Below the pieces are notes generated by a model, which worked only from the letters and a program-made list of their open reading frames with translations, did no database searches and was not told where the DNA came from. The translations under genes were made by a program, and so were the position numbers. From Candidatus Rifleibacteriota bacterium (lineage in GTDB: Bacteria; Muiribacteriota; Ozemobacteria; Ozemobacterales; Ozemobacteraceae), in assembly GCA_018818125.1 (NCBI GenBank), contig JAHISQ010000085.1:1-57297 (forward strand): 57,297 bases of DNA, given 5' to 3'. Shown in pieces: positions 43,930 to 52,274 of this stretch (position 1 is the first letter of the stretch; the number at the start of each line of letters is the position of its first letter).

Positions 43930-43990
43930 TACAAACTTCATTCAAAAGTAAAGAACTTTAGCAAACTGCTTTCCGCCCACAGCAAGCCTG

Positions 43991-44182
43991 TTAAAATCTT
44001 TGTCTTTCATGATTTACAGCCCTCTTGATTGCAAAAGAAGCCGTAGAATACCCGATGCCAGTTTTCACAATGAAACCTTAACGGGTTAGTTCTCTCAATG
44101 CATTTTCGATGGTCGACATGCTTATATCAGGACACAATATCACAATTTTCTGTTTAGAAAGCTTATCCAGAGGCGAATAGCT
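43991..44182 (-). pseudogene. Remnant of a winged-helix protein
   Basis: One minus-strand frame from 44182 to 43991 is open except for a TAA at 44080-44078. It reads LSKQKIVILCPDISMSTIENALRELTR, broken here by the stop, then GFIVKTGIGYSTASFAI. Restoring a Lys (AAA) at the stop gives a pattern of a recognition helix followed by a GFI-K-G-G wing. There is no start codon in a good context. It lies directly after the beta-propeller gene. The assignment is by eye and modest. Confidence 0.35.
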
Positions 44183-44186
44183 TCAT

Positions 44187-45170
44187 TCATTTCAATTGCA
44201 TTATGCGCAGTGTATCCTTTTCGATTTTGACGCTATATATTGTGCCGTCAGGGCTTACCCAATCAGGATACAGAGGATCGTATCCCGGGTTGATACTTTG
44301 GGTTTTCAAGCTTTTTACCAGCTCGGCATCTTTGCTGTAAACAAGATAACTTCTGGCGTCTTCAGTTTCGTAAGCTATGTAGATGTTATCATCGCTATCA
44401 AAGCCAAGTAAGCCAACCCACAACACAGGTTTTTTTTCAAGGATTGCAGCAAATGCCTGCCATGATTCTTCGCGCTTGTCTTTGGCAAGAACATGCCAGA
44501 TGTCAGTTGAATCGTTGTCAGCAACCAAGGTGACCCATCTGTCTGTCTTCTTGTTTATTGCCAAAAAAACTTGGCCCTGAAGATTTTCAAGAAAACTGCC
44601 ATTCTCGTCAAGAACTACGGTACGCTGCAAAGCAAGGTCTTCTACATATATTCTGCCCAGACTATCACTATGTATATAGTTTATTTGAGCCCATTTGGAG
44701 TCTTCATCTGTGGGGGCAGCAAAGAATCTGCATGTGGAAGTAGTCATAGAAATCTCTATGATTACATTGTTTGCTCCATCACCGACAAGAAGGTCGCCTT
44801 TTGTGTTGAAGAGCATGTCAAGCAAAGCAGGGGGGTCTTTTAGCCCAAGTTTTGTGCCAATGGCTATCAGATCTACGGTTTTCGTGTTTTTGCTATCTTT
44901 GGAGAAAGCACATATTCTGCCATTCTGAGTATCGCCGACCCAGAGAATGCCGGCAGCATCTGTTTTAAAAACCATAGGGCCCATAAAGGCGCCGGGCAAT
45001 ATAGTTCCATCATCTTCTACCAGCCATAACAATTGCTCAGGCTCACTGCCTCTGGAGAAATCGAGTATGGGGCTGAACTCCGCATTTTTTGTCAATACCG
45101 GATTTCCGGCATTGCAGGGAAAAACGAATGCAACACAAGATACTATCAGGGATAATAGAATTGTTTTCAT
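44187..45170 (-). CDS. Secreted beta-propeller (NHL/SMP-30-like) protein
   Basis: A 327-residue exported protein. The signal peptide covers about residues 1-21 (ILLSLIVSCVAFVFPCNA). Repeated blades follow, with patterns such as AAGILWVGDTQNGRICAF, TKGDLLVGDGANNVI, SLGRIYVEDLALQRTVVL and SDDNIYIAYE, spaced about 45-55 residues. These resemble NHL-type blades, which bind proteins, glycans or metals. ATG 45170 starts the signal peptide; the longer frame begins with a TTG inside the upstream gene. It follows the NlpC/P60 gene with a 16-base gap and is probably co-transcribed. Function unknown. Confidence 0.72.
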   Translation of the reverse strand: MKTILLSLIVSCVAFVFPCNAGNPVLTKNAEFSPILDFSRGSEPEQLLWLVEDDGTILPGAFMGPMVFKTDAAGILWVGDTQNGRICAFSKDSKNTKTVDLIAIGTKLGLKDPPALLDMLFNTKGDLLVGDGANNVIIEISMTTSTCRFFAAPTDEDSKWAQINYIHSDSLGRIYVEDLALQRTVVLDENGSFLENLQGQVFLAINKKTDRWVTLVADNDSTDIWHVLAKDKREESWQAFAAILEKKPVLWVGLLGFDSDDNIYIAYETEDARSYLVYSKDAELVKSLKTQSINPGYDPLYPDWVSPDGTIYSVKIEKDTLRIMQLK

Positions 45171-45186
45171 TTGTCGGCTTGCCTTA

Positions 45187-46152
45187 TCATGCCTCAAGAT
45201 TGTTCATTATCTTATCCATGTTATTCAAGCGATAAACCCCCATCCATCGCTCTTTATACCATGATGGAATAGGCTCTATTCTAACACCTGTGGTTCCGAT
45301 GTTTCCACATACTGTTACACCTTTTTTTGAAACTCTCGTAGTGGAGTGAGCGATAAGCGGGCGACCAGCTGAGTCGTATCCCATAAATATGCCAACGTGA
45401 CCGTACGAGCCGCCTTTTTTCATCACGAATATGTCTCCAGGTCTTACAAGATCTCTGGGGTTTGTAGGAGGCACTTTTGGTGTGATTTTTTTAGTGTAGT
45501 TTGACTTTGCAAAATTGGTGCTGGATGGGTAACTACTGCCTGTAACCGGCTTAACTCCTGCCATGGCTGATATCTTTTGGATAAATTGACTAGTGAAACC
45601 GGAGCAATCAGATTTTTCTACTATGCCTTTAGAGGCTCCGTGAGCTGCGCCAAGAACGTAGGCCTTATTTGCATTGCAGAATTTCTTTATAAGGTCAAAG
45701 ATTTTTTGATAACCCTTGCTGTCAGGACCATATTTGTTGACAAAGGCAGTAGAGTTTCCTGCTGGCTTTTGTGCTGACTGGGAAGCCGAATCAGAGTTCT
45801 CCTGTTTTAATTCGATCAGACTGGTATGAACATAAGCATATCCGTTTCCACGAATGATTTTATACCAATCTCCTTCTCGGCCAACAATCTGAACCTGACG
45901 ACCCGGTTTATAGCCGTCAATGATTTTTCCCCATGGAGCTGCCCTAACGTTCAGTAGCCATTTGGCTCTGACTATACCTACTTGCTGGATCGCCGCCACA
46001 CCTAAAGCTTCAGACGTATTACGATTGGCAGTGGAGCCATCAAGCTGAATTAGAGCATCGGAAAATGGACTGATAGTGTCTTGCGAATACCCAGGATTGT
46101 AACCAATAACCACAATCACCAATCCCAGAAAAAACAGGCGCTTGAAGCTCAT
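45187..46152 (-). CDS. Exported SH3 plus NlpC/P60 peptidoglycan hydrolase
   Basis: A 321-residue exported cell-wall hydrolase. A signal peptide (1-23) is followed by a bacterial SH3 domain (about 55-115; WLLNVRAAPWG and GDWYKIIRGNGYAYV), then a linker and an NlpC/P60-type papain-like domain. The likely catalytic residues are C183 in KSDCSGFTSQF, H252 in SYGHVGIFMG and H269 in PLIAHSTT. It would cut peptide bonds in peptidoglycan. GGGAGGT precedes the ATG. It is the first gene of a two-gene unit with the beta-propeller. Confidence 0.88.
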   Translation of the reverse strand: MSFKRLFFLGLVIVVIGYNPGYSQDTISPFSDALIQLDGSTANRNTSEALGVAAIQQVGIVRAKWLLNVRAAPWGKIIDGYKPGRQVQIVGREGDWYKIIRGNGYAYVHTSLIELKQENSDSASQSAQKPAGNSTAFVNKYGPDSKGYQKIFDLIKKFCNANKAYVLGAAHGASKGIVEKSDCSGFTSQFIQKISAMAGVKPVTGSSYPSSTNFAKSNYTKKITPKVPPTNPRDLVRPGDIFVMKKGGSYGHVGIFMGYDSAGRPLIAHSTTRVSKKGVTVCGNIGTTGVRIEPIPSWYKERWMGVYRLNNMDKIMNNLEA

Positions 46153-46246
46153 ATATACCTCCCCAAAAAACTACTTATATTTTATATATTACCAAGATAC
46201 TTACAATAAGTTTTGCATATTAGATTTTCGTTTCATGCTGTGATCT

Positions 46247-46336
46247 GTGGGGGCTAGCCACGCTGACCAACCATCGCATAGAAGGTTCGAGCAGCGTCGG
46301 CACGTCGCGGGGCATATACCAAGGACCAGCCGCGGA
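46247..46336. other. GC-rich island in an AT-rich spacer
   Basis: About 90 bases are clearly GC-richer than the sequence on either side. Both strands stay open across it. The minus strand holds a 31-codon frame starting ATG 46315 (MPRDVPTLLEPSMRWLVSVA). The plus strand holds a 45-codon frame without a start. Neither is recognised. It may be a gene scrap or a transferred fragment. Confidence 0.35.
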
Positions 46337-46390
46337 ACCAAAGATTTCCAAACCTGGATAAAAAAAACAAACAATACTTGACGTAACCAG

Positions 46391-46411
46391 CTACTATGTG
46401 TTACAAAGTAG
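46391..46411 (+). promoter_or_regulatory. Candidate PadR operator
   Basis: CTACTATGT and ACAAAGTAG flank a 3-base centre, a 21-base dyad with one mismatch per arm. It lies 45 bases before padR. A TTGACG at 46378-46383 could be the -35, and the dyad would then cover the -10. Confidence 0.5.
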
Positions 46412-46455
46412 ATATAGATAACCAGTATCTAAAAAATAGAAAGGAATCGCAAAAC

Positions 46456-46797
46456 ATGGAACTTGGAATCGAGCAGAAAACCAAACAGCTGCGCAAAGGG
46501 ATACTAGAACTGGCGATTCTGACTATTCTTTCCAAAGGCGAAGGGTATGGCTACAACATAGTTGAAACGATAAAACAGGGCGGCATTCAAATTGCTGAAG
46601 GAACGGTTTATCCGATTCTTTCGCGGCTCAAGAATGAAGGCGCCATTTCCTACCGCTGGGAAGAATCGGTCAAAGGACCGCCGAGAAAATACTATTTTCT
46701 AACCGATCAGGGAGCTGAACTGCTGAAGGTTCTCAAATCTGAGTGGCTTCAGCTCAACCATAGTCTCAATCAAATTATGGGAGTAACCAACAAATGA
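46456..46797 (+). CDS. PadR-family transcriptional regulator
   Basis: A 113-residue winged-helix regulator. LELAILTILSKGEGYGYNI, EGTVYPILSRLKNEGAI and GPPRKYYFLTDQGAELL are the three hallmarks of PadR proteins. It would repress its own operon until an envelope signal or a ligand releases it. ATG 46456 is chosen because AAGGA lies 10 bases upstream; the frame opens earlier at 46396 but that part overlaps the operator. Its stop overlaps the start of the next gene as ATGA, the usual coupling with PspC/DUF4097-type partners. Confidence 0.9.
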   Translation: MELGIEQKTKQLRKGILELAILTILSKGEGYGYNIVETIKQGGIQIAEGTVYPILSRLKNEGAISYRWEESVKGPPRKYYFLTDQGAELLKVLKSEWLQLNHSLNQIMGVTNK

Positions 46798-48743
46798 AAA
46801 ACACTTTGAGAAGTTTTGAAATGACACGTGAAGCTCAGAAAGCTCTGAGCGATTTCTTTGAGCAATTGCGCAATCGGGCCGACAAATGCATTGTAAATAC
46901 TGAGATCTACGAAGATCTGGTTTCGTCACTTGACGAACATATCAGCTGCGCCCTTAGGGAAAGCTGTGATCGCAAGCGAGTGGAAGCAGTCGACGCCCAG
47001 ATTATGCTCGAAGTTTTGCTGGCAGTCGGCACTCCAGAAGAGCTCATCGAAGCGCTCGACTTGCAACCAACAGTGAGTGCAAACTCCAGCAGTGAAGAGA
47101 AAAACGAAGCCAGCGACGGCAAAACCCAGCAGCATGACTATTCCTTTCCGCGCTATCGAGTTTTGAAAAGATCAAGCAAAGACCGCTGGCTCCTGGGCGT
47201 TTGTGGAGGATTCGCAGAATACTGGGGAATATCTTCTTTACTACTGCGCTTTTTAATCGTGTTTTCAGGAATTGGCCCTATCGCTTACATCATAATCGGC
47301 CTGATCATGCCTCCCGGCGATTACCCTGATAAAGCTGCCAGCGCCCGCAACAGCAGTATTTTCAGTACACTGCAAACTGTAATGAAAGTTATCTTTATCA
47401 TTTTCCTGCTTGTAGCGCTTTATCTGCCATTAAGTGGTGCGCTTTTGAGCGTTGCGGCAGCCGGATTCTTCAAGATTTTGAGCGAAATCGGCATTGCCGG
47501 CTGGCAGTCTAACGATCTCTGGTTCTATTTTGTAACCGGCATACCGGGCTATCTGGCCGGGCTCGCAGGTTTAGTGACCGGCCTCGGCTTCTTTGCACTG
47601 TTAACACAGTATTTCGCCACGACTTTTTTCAACAAAAGCCTGCTTAACATCAACACCAGAAAGCTGGTAACCGGCGTGGCTGTAACAGGACTCATCGTTC
47701 TTTCGGCTTTCTGGATGGTGTCAAACTCACTACGCGAGCACACTGTCAGCGACAGCCATGCGCACAAATTTGCTGCCACCGGAGTGTCCTCGATCAATCT
47801 GTCTTTCCCCGGCAGTCAGATGCCTTTTTACAGCAAAACAGTGCAGCTGGTTGGCGATGCTGACGCTAAGGAAGTTACAGTTGATGTCGTCAGAAAAGTG
47901 GGTGGCAGAAACGAGAATCAGGCCTCTGCCAACCTTGAGAGTCTCAGCTATTTATGTGAATTGAAAGATGATGGCAAACTGATACTTGGCGGCGATATCA
48001 GCAAACCAGCCTGGAGCTTTTATCCTTTCCCGGAGATTACTTTTCTCATCAAAGTTCCAGAACAGCAACTGCTTCAAATAGAATGCGTGCAACGTTCTGG
48101 AGTCAGCTGCGACGTAGACATCGCCAAAGTTTCGGGGCCAATCAACATTGATCTGCAGACAGGAAAAATAAAGCTCGACTCTATATCTTCGCCCGAAATC
48201 TCAGTTAATTCGCAGGTTGGCGAGATAGACATAAATAAGGTCAAAACCAACAAGCTCGAAGCAATCAGCAATGTCGGGAAAATCAAGTGCTCCAGTCTGT
48301 CTGCGACAAAAGCTCTGATAAAGACGAGTGTTGGCGCGATCCGAATCAATGATTTTGACGGCGAGGAACTGAACGCCAGCAGCGAAGTTGGCGCAGTCAG
48401 GCTTGAGAATTTTTCTGCAGACAAAGTCAGCGTAGAAACCCAAACTGGCTCAATCAATCTGAAAACAGACTCATTAAAAGCTGGCTCCGAGCTTAAAATA
48501 ACTTCTGAAGTCGGCGCAATCAGAGCAGAACTGCCAGAAAGCAGTAAACCGGCACTGACTGCCGAAAGCCATGTGGGCAGAATACAGAATGCCTTTAAGG
48601 GCACAGATACCGACGCAGATTCGCCAAAAATCCGTATAAAAACCAGTGTCGGCAGCATAAGAATCAAAAAAACTGCGGCCAGCGCCACAAAGCCAGGCGA
48701 AAAACCAGCTCTGCAGGCAGAAGTTTCTGAATCCGATGACTAG
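46794..48743 (+). CDS. PspC-domain membrane protein with DUF4097-like solenoid
   Basis: A 649-residue membrane protein that probably senses or buffers envelope stress. Residues 1-95 are a cytoplasmic helical domain. A PspC domain (about 120-178; RWLLGVCGGFAEYWG, then YIIIGLIMPPGD) is followed by three further hydrophobic segments (about 195-320). The outer part (about 340-630) is a DUF4097-like beta-solenoid. At least eight short repeats of the form S-x-VG-x-I are seen, for example TSVGAIRI, SEVGAVRL, SQVGEIDI and SNVGKIKC. The last 20 residues are charged. It is translationally coupled to padR. Confidence 0.88.
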   Translation: MKNTLRSFEMTREAQKALSDFFEQLRNRADKCIVNTEIYEDLVSSLDEHISCALRESCDRKRVEAVDAQIMLEVLLAVGTPEELIEALDLQPTVSANSSSEEKNEASDGKTQQHDYSFPRYRVLKRSSKDRWLLGVCGGFAEYWGISSLLLRFLIVFSGIGPIAYIIIGLIMPPGDYPDKAASARNSSIFSTLQTVMKVIFIIFLLVALYLPLSGALLSVAAAGFFKILSEIGIAGWQSNDLWFYFVTGIPGYLAGLAGLVTGLGFFALLTQYFATTFFNKSLLNINTRKLVTGVAVTGLIVLSAFWMVSNSLREHTVSDSHAHKFAATGVSSINLSFPGSQMPFYSKTVQLVGDADAKEVTVDVVRKVGGRNENQASANLESLSYLCELKDDGKLILGGDISKPAWSFYPFPEITFLIKVPEQQLLQIECVQRSGVSCDVDIAKVSGPINIDLQTGKIKLDSISSPEISVNSQVGEIDINKVKTNKLEAISNVGKIKCSSLSATKALIKTSVGAIRINDFDGEELNASSEVGAVRLENFSADKVSVETQTGSINLKTDSLKAGSELKITSEVGAIRAELPESSKPALTAESHVGRIQNAFKGTDTDADSPKIRIKTSVGSIRIKKTAASATKPGEKPALQAEVSESDD

Positions 48744-49055
48744 AAGAGATTGCCATGATCTTCCTCTAGACTAAATTACCGCTATCAGCAGTCGAACTCC
48801 AGCCAGAATCGGAACCTTCAAAACCACGTTACCAGCTTACGCCAGGCGACCAACTCCAGAATATAAAAAAAGAACAGAAAAGAAACACTCTTAAACAATC
48901 GTTTTGTGCAGAACAGCCAGTTCCACGAATTAGTTATTGTACTTTTTAATGCATTCATGTAATATTTCGGCGAGTCAGCTAAAGTATGCGCGCCGCTGAG
49001 ATGCACACAACGCCTTTTCAGAGCACAACGGCTTTTCCTGGCCACAGAGAATCGG
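48744..49055. other. Intergenic region, nothing recognised
   Basis: A gap of about 310 bases before the lipoprotein promoter. A 75-codon minus-strand frame (48818-49045) is rich in Trp, Phe and Lys, has no family match and no ribosome binding site, and is treated as chance. No terminator with a T-run was found after the PspC gene. Confidence 0.5.
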
Positions 49056-49084
49056 TTGACAGAATGAGATAAGTTAATTAATGT
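49056..49084 (+). promoter_or_regulatory. Promoter of the second large lipoprotein gene
   Basis: TTGACA (49056-49061), a 17-base spacer and TAATGT (49079-49084). The leader is about 60 bases and ends in the ribosome binding site CTGGAGG. Confidence 0.6.
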
Positions 49085-49151
49085 TTTGGGCGTATCGTTG
49101 AAGCATTGTCGCTTTTACAATCAATAAACTATATCTGGAGGATCCTTGAAG

Positions 49152-52100
49152 ATGAAGAACCTGTTCAAAGTTTTTATTCTGCTGACTATCGCGGTTGCAT
49201 TAACTGCAACTGGCTGTGGTGGCGGTGGTGGTGGCGGAAGCACATATACCGCTCCTATCGCCGAAACCGGCTCAATCGCTGGAACAATCGTTAACAATAC
49301 AATTGCCATTGGCAGCGTGCGTGCAGACGGACTTGCCGCGGGGCAGGTCATTGTATATGTCGAGCAAAACCCCAGTCTCACGACGCTAGCCGGTGCATCT
49401 GGCACGTTTTTGCTCGAAAATGTTCCCGCCGGAGCTGTAAACCTGATTGCCGAGCACAAAGGCACAGACAATAAGCTTTATCGCATGCGCTCAGGCGAGA
49501 TCACAGTCGAAGCCGCCAAAACCACTGAAATTCCAGCCGCGATTGTGGTAACCGCAGCTGACAAGCAGATAACAGGTCGTGTCGTTAACGCCAACACATC
49601 TGCATCAATTGCCGACGTTGCTATTACCGCATGGGGCAAACCATATACTTCAGACACAACAGGTGCTTTTACGCTAACTGAATTGCCAGATCTCGCCTTT
49701 CAGTTCAAGCTCGAAAAAGCTGGCTACGAAACCAAAATTGTCGAAGTAGAAACCGGCGGCGATTTTGCGAAAACCTTTATGGTCGAGCTCACCCCTGCCG
49801 CCGCCGCGCTGCCCGGCGCAACTACCGCCACAATCAAGGGCAAAGTTGTGGCATCAATCAATCAGTCTCAATTTCCTGAGAATGGAGCTCTGGTGTTCTG
49901 TGAACAGTATCTTAATCTCACAACAAAAACTGATGCAGATGGTAATTATACGTTAAGCAACGTTCCAGCCGGCAAAGTCAACATCGTTGCCGTAGGCATT
50001 GATGAGACCAAGCGCGCAAGAACAGAAGAGTTAACAATCACGGGAGGACAAATCCTTGACTTAACAGGAACACCGATGAATCTAACTCTTGTAGGCGGTT
50101 CTGTTGGTGGGTTTGTATATGTAACAGGCGGAGTAGATGGCGTTGATGATGTTGGAGTCAAAATTACCGCGCTTGAAAAAAGCGTTGAAACTGCCGCAGA
50201 TGGCAGCTTTAGAATTCTTAATCTGCCGGCCCAAAAGATTCTAGTCAGATTTGAGAAATTGGGTCTGGTAACAAGAGAAATGGAAGTTAACCTGGCAGAC
50301 GGGGATTTCAATAATTTTGTTGAAATGTTTCCCTTAAAACTCGAAGAACTTGAACCGGTTGTTGAAGACGAAGGCTTGTTGCGCAGTCTCGACAAGATAT
50401 CCAAAACCATATACAAGATGCCGATCGACGAAGACGGCAACAACATGGTCATTACCGTCGAGGCAATTGCCAGACTGCCAGAAATTACCGGTCTGCGCCG
50501 CAGCGACCTTTACATGTTCTCAAACGATGGCAATTATGACAATTTTGTAACTCAGGTCGAAAAAGACGGTTTTATTACTACGCGCGCGGTCACCGCCAGC
50601 TCTTCACCAGCTTTGGTGATGCTAGGCATCAAAGACAAGTCTTACCTCTACACCTATCACCCGATGCTGCTCAAAGTATGGCATCCGAACGACACTCAAT
50701 ACAACAACTACATTGATGCTAAATCCACAGCAGAAGCCTTGGTATTGTTTGACAACGTCCTTTGGGGCCTCGAAAAAGAAAAATTCCTGATCGCACTCAA
50801 CAAAGTTCGGAACCACAGCTTACTTAGTGGCCTGACCAGTGCAGTTGAACTGGCACTGCGTGCTCCAGATTCAGAAACTTTGTTCAGCGACACACTGATG
50901 CAACAGTCCCAGGCGATAGCCAAGTCAGTAGCCCAGGAACTTGACGTCATAACCGACGCTTCTCAATCAATGCGTTCATCGCTTAGGGCTGCTACTGGCG
51001 ATGTCGACACGGACAAGGTCATTTACGTCGAAGACGATGCAGAACGCAAGACCACCAATGTTCTTCTGACCAACAGATCCTACTGCCATTACACAGTCAC
51101 AATACAGAACGGGATGACTAATCTTCCCGTCCCGTCACCAATAGGCAACAACTATTTCATTCTGCCACGTTCTACATTGGCCGGATACAGCTGGACCTGG
51201 CCGCCCGATCGCAAAAATCAGGTCGAAGCAAGTCTTGGAGCAGGTGAATTCAACATTAGCTTCAGCAAGCAAAAGAACCTTTCGGTTTTTGATGGCTTTA
51301 TGACCTTTGCTGGAACAGTAATTGGAACCGGCGCATCTACCTATGACGAACTCAGCGACGGCCTCAAACTACTTGCCACAACTGGTGGCGGTCTGATGGA
51401 AATAATAAATCAGGCCACTACTGCCAATATCAACTCTTCTGCTGATGCCATTGCCTTGGTAGATCAGCTGCTTTTCTCGACCGGCAAAGTCGGTTTCGAG
51501 GTTCTCATGGACTTCGCACCCAAATACTTTGGCGCAAAACTTAAGCGTGAACTTAAACAGTCCTGGTTCAAAACCGCCGCCAAGTTTATGTTCAAAAAAG
51601 CTCTGATCTGGGGCGTTGCCGTTTACAACACTACCGAAGTTGCGCTGATAGTCTACGATGTAGCAAAAGCTCCAGATGGCCACAGTGAACTCGGCTGGCA
51701 GACCCAGGCCGGCTGGTATGGCGATCTCTTTGCCGAAAAAATCGATAATATGAAAACCATGCGCATATACTTAAATTTGCCGGTCAATGGCACTGCATAT
51801 TACTTCGATGGCGCCAGTTTTGACACCACCAACGGCGACCTTGGGTATGACGGCTCGCCAGTATCGACCGGATTCACTTTCACTGCGAATCCAATCGACA
51901 GATTGCTTACCGGAGTCGATTATGAGCAGACAACTGACCGGGGGAACATCAAAGTTGCATTCAGTAATCTTAAATTCAATGGCTTTCATAGCCATCGCAG
52001 TAGTGTTTTTGACGAAACCATGATGTCGTTCGTCTGGGGCTCGCCAAAAGCCGACATGGTTCAGATAAGCAAAATCAATCACAAAGACATAACGCCTATT

Positions 52101-52205
52101 GCACCAGATTTCAGCAACATGGAATACTGGGTGTATTCCAGCACCGAGTGGGAATCTATCACACCAAGCTCTGGTCACTACGCCGGAGTAATTCTAAGCG
52201 AATAA
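49152..52205 (+). CDS. Large lipoprotein with carboxypeptidase-regulatory-like domains
   Basis: A 1017-residue surface or periplasmic lipoprotein. The signal peptide ends in TATGC, followed by a run of Gly as tether. At least four beta-sandwich repeats follow (about 38-125, 130-205, 215-315 and 318-400). Each contains a G-x-V/I start and a G-x-F/Y-x-L-x-x-[VL]PAG-type turn, for example GTFLLENVPAGAVNLIA and GNYTLSNVPAGKVNIVA. These resemble carboxypeptidase-regulatory-like domains, which act as spacers or sugar binders. The C-terminal 600 residues are mixed and not recognised, with hydrophobic helical stretches near 690-800. ATG 49152 is preferred; TTG 49146 is closer to GGAGG and also possible. 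Confidence 0.8.
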   Translation: MKNLFKVFILLTIAVALTATGCGGGGGGGSTYTAPIAETGSIAGTIVNNTIAIGSVRADGLAAGQVIVYVEQNPSLTTLAGASGTFLLENVPAGAVNLIAEHKGTDNKLYRMRSGEITVEAAKTTEIPAAIVVTAADKQITGRVVNANTSASIADVAITAWGKPYTSDTTGAFTLTELPDLAFQFKLEKAGYETKIVEVETGGDFAKTFMVELTPAAAALPGATTATIKGKVVASINQSQFPENGALVFCEQYLNLTTKTDADGNYTLSNVPAGKVNIVAVGIDETKRARTEELTITGGQILDLTGTPMNLTLVGGSVGGFVYVTGGVDGVDDVGVKITALEKSVETAADGSFRILNLPAQKILVRFEKLGLVTREMEVNLADGDFNNFVEMFPLKLEELEPVVEDEGLLRSLDKISKTIYKMPIDEDGNNMVITVEAIARLPEITGLRRSDLYMFSNDGNYDNFVTQVEKDGFITTRAVTASSSPALVMLGIKDKSYLYTYHPMLLKVWHPNDTQYNNYIDAKSTAEALVLFDNVLWGLEKEKFLIALNKVRNHSLLSGLTSAVELALRAPDSETLFSDTLMQQSQAIAKSVAQELDVITDASQSMRSSLRAATGDVDTDKVIYVEDDAERKTTNVLLTNRSYCHYTVTIQNGMTNLPVPSPIGNNYFILPRSTLAGYSWTWPPDRKNQVEASLGAGEFNISFSKQKNLSVFDGFMTFAGTVIGTGASTYDELSDGLKLLATTGGGLMEIINQATTANINSSADAIALVDQLLFSTGKVGFEVLMDFAPKYFGAKLKRELKQSWFKTAAKFMFKKALIWGVAVYNTTEVALIVYDVAKAPDGHSELGWQTQAGWYGDLFAEKIDNMKTMRIYLNLPVNGTAYYFDGASFDTTNGDLGYDGSPVSTGFTFTANPIDRLLTGVDYEQTTDRGNIKVAFSNLKFNGFHSHRSSVFDETMMSFVWGSPKADMVQISKINHKDITPIAPDFSNMEYWVYSSTEWESITPSSGHYAGVILSE

Positions 52206-52213
52206 TTCGCAAT

Positions 52214-52250
52214 AAAAAGCGCCCCCGGGTTTCCCCGGGGGCGCTTTTTT
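52214..52250. terminator. Bidirectional terminator between lipoprotein and hcp
   Basis: A GC-rich perfect stem (52214-52229 with 52234-52249) with GCGCCCCCGGG arms. A run of A precedes it and a run of T follows, so it can stop transcripts from both sides. Confidence 0.92.
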
Positions 52251-52274
52251 AATGCCTTAGGTAAAAGGACTGTA

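Noticed and set aside
43942..44010. 22-codon frame starting MKDKDFNRLAVGG
   Set aside because: It is out of frame with the winged-helix remnant it overlaps, and no family or partner supports it.
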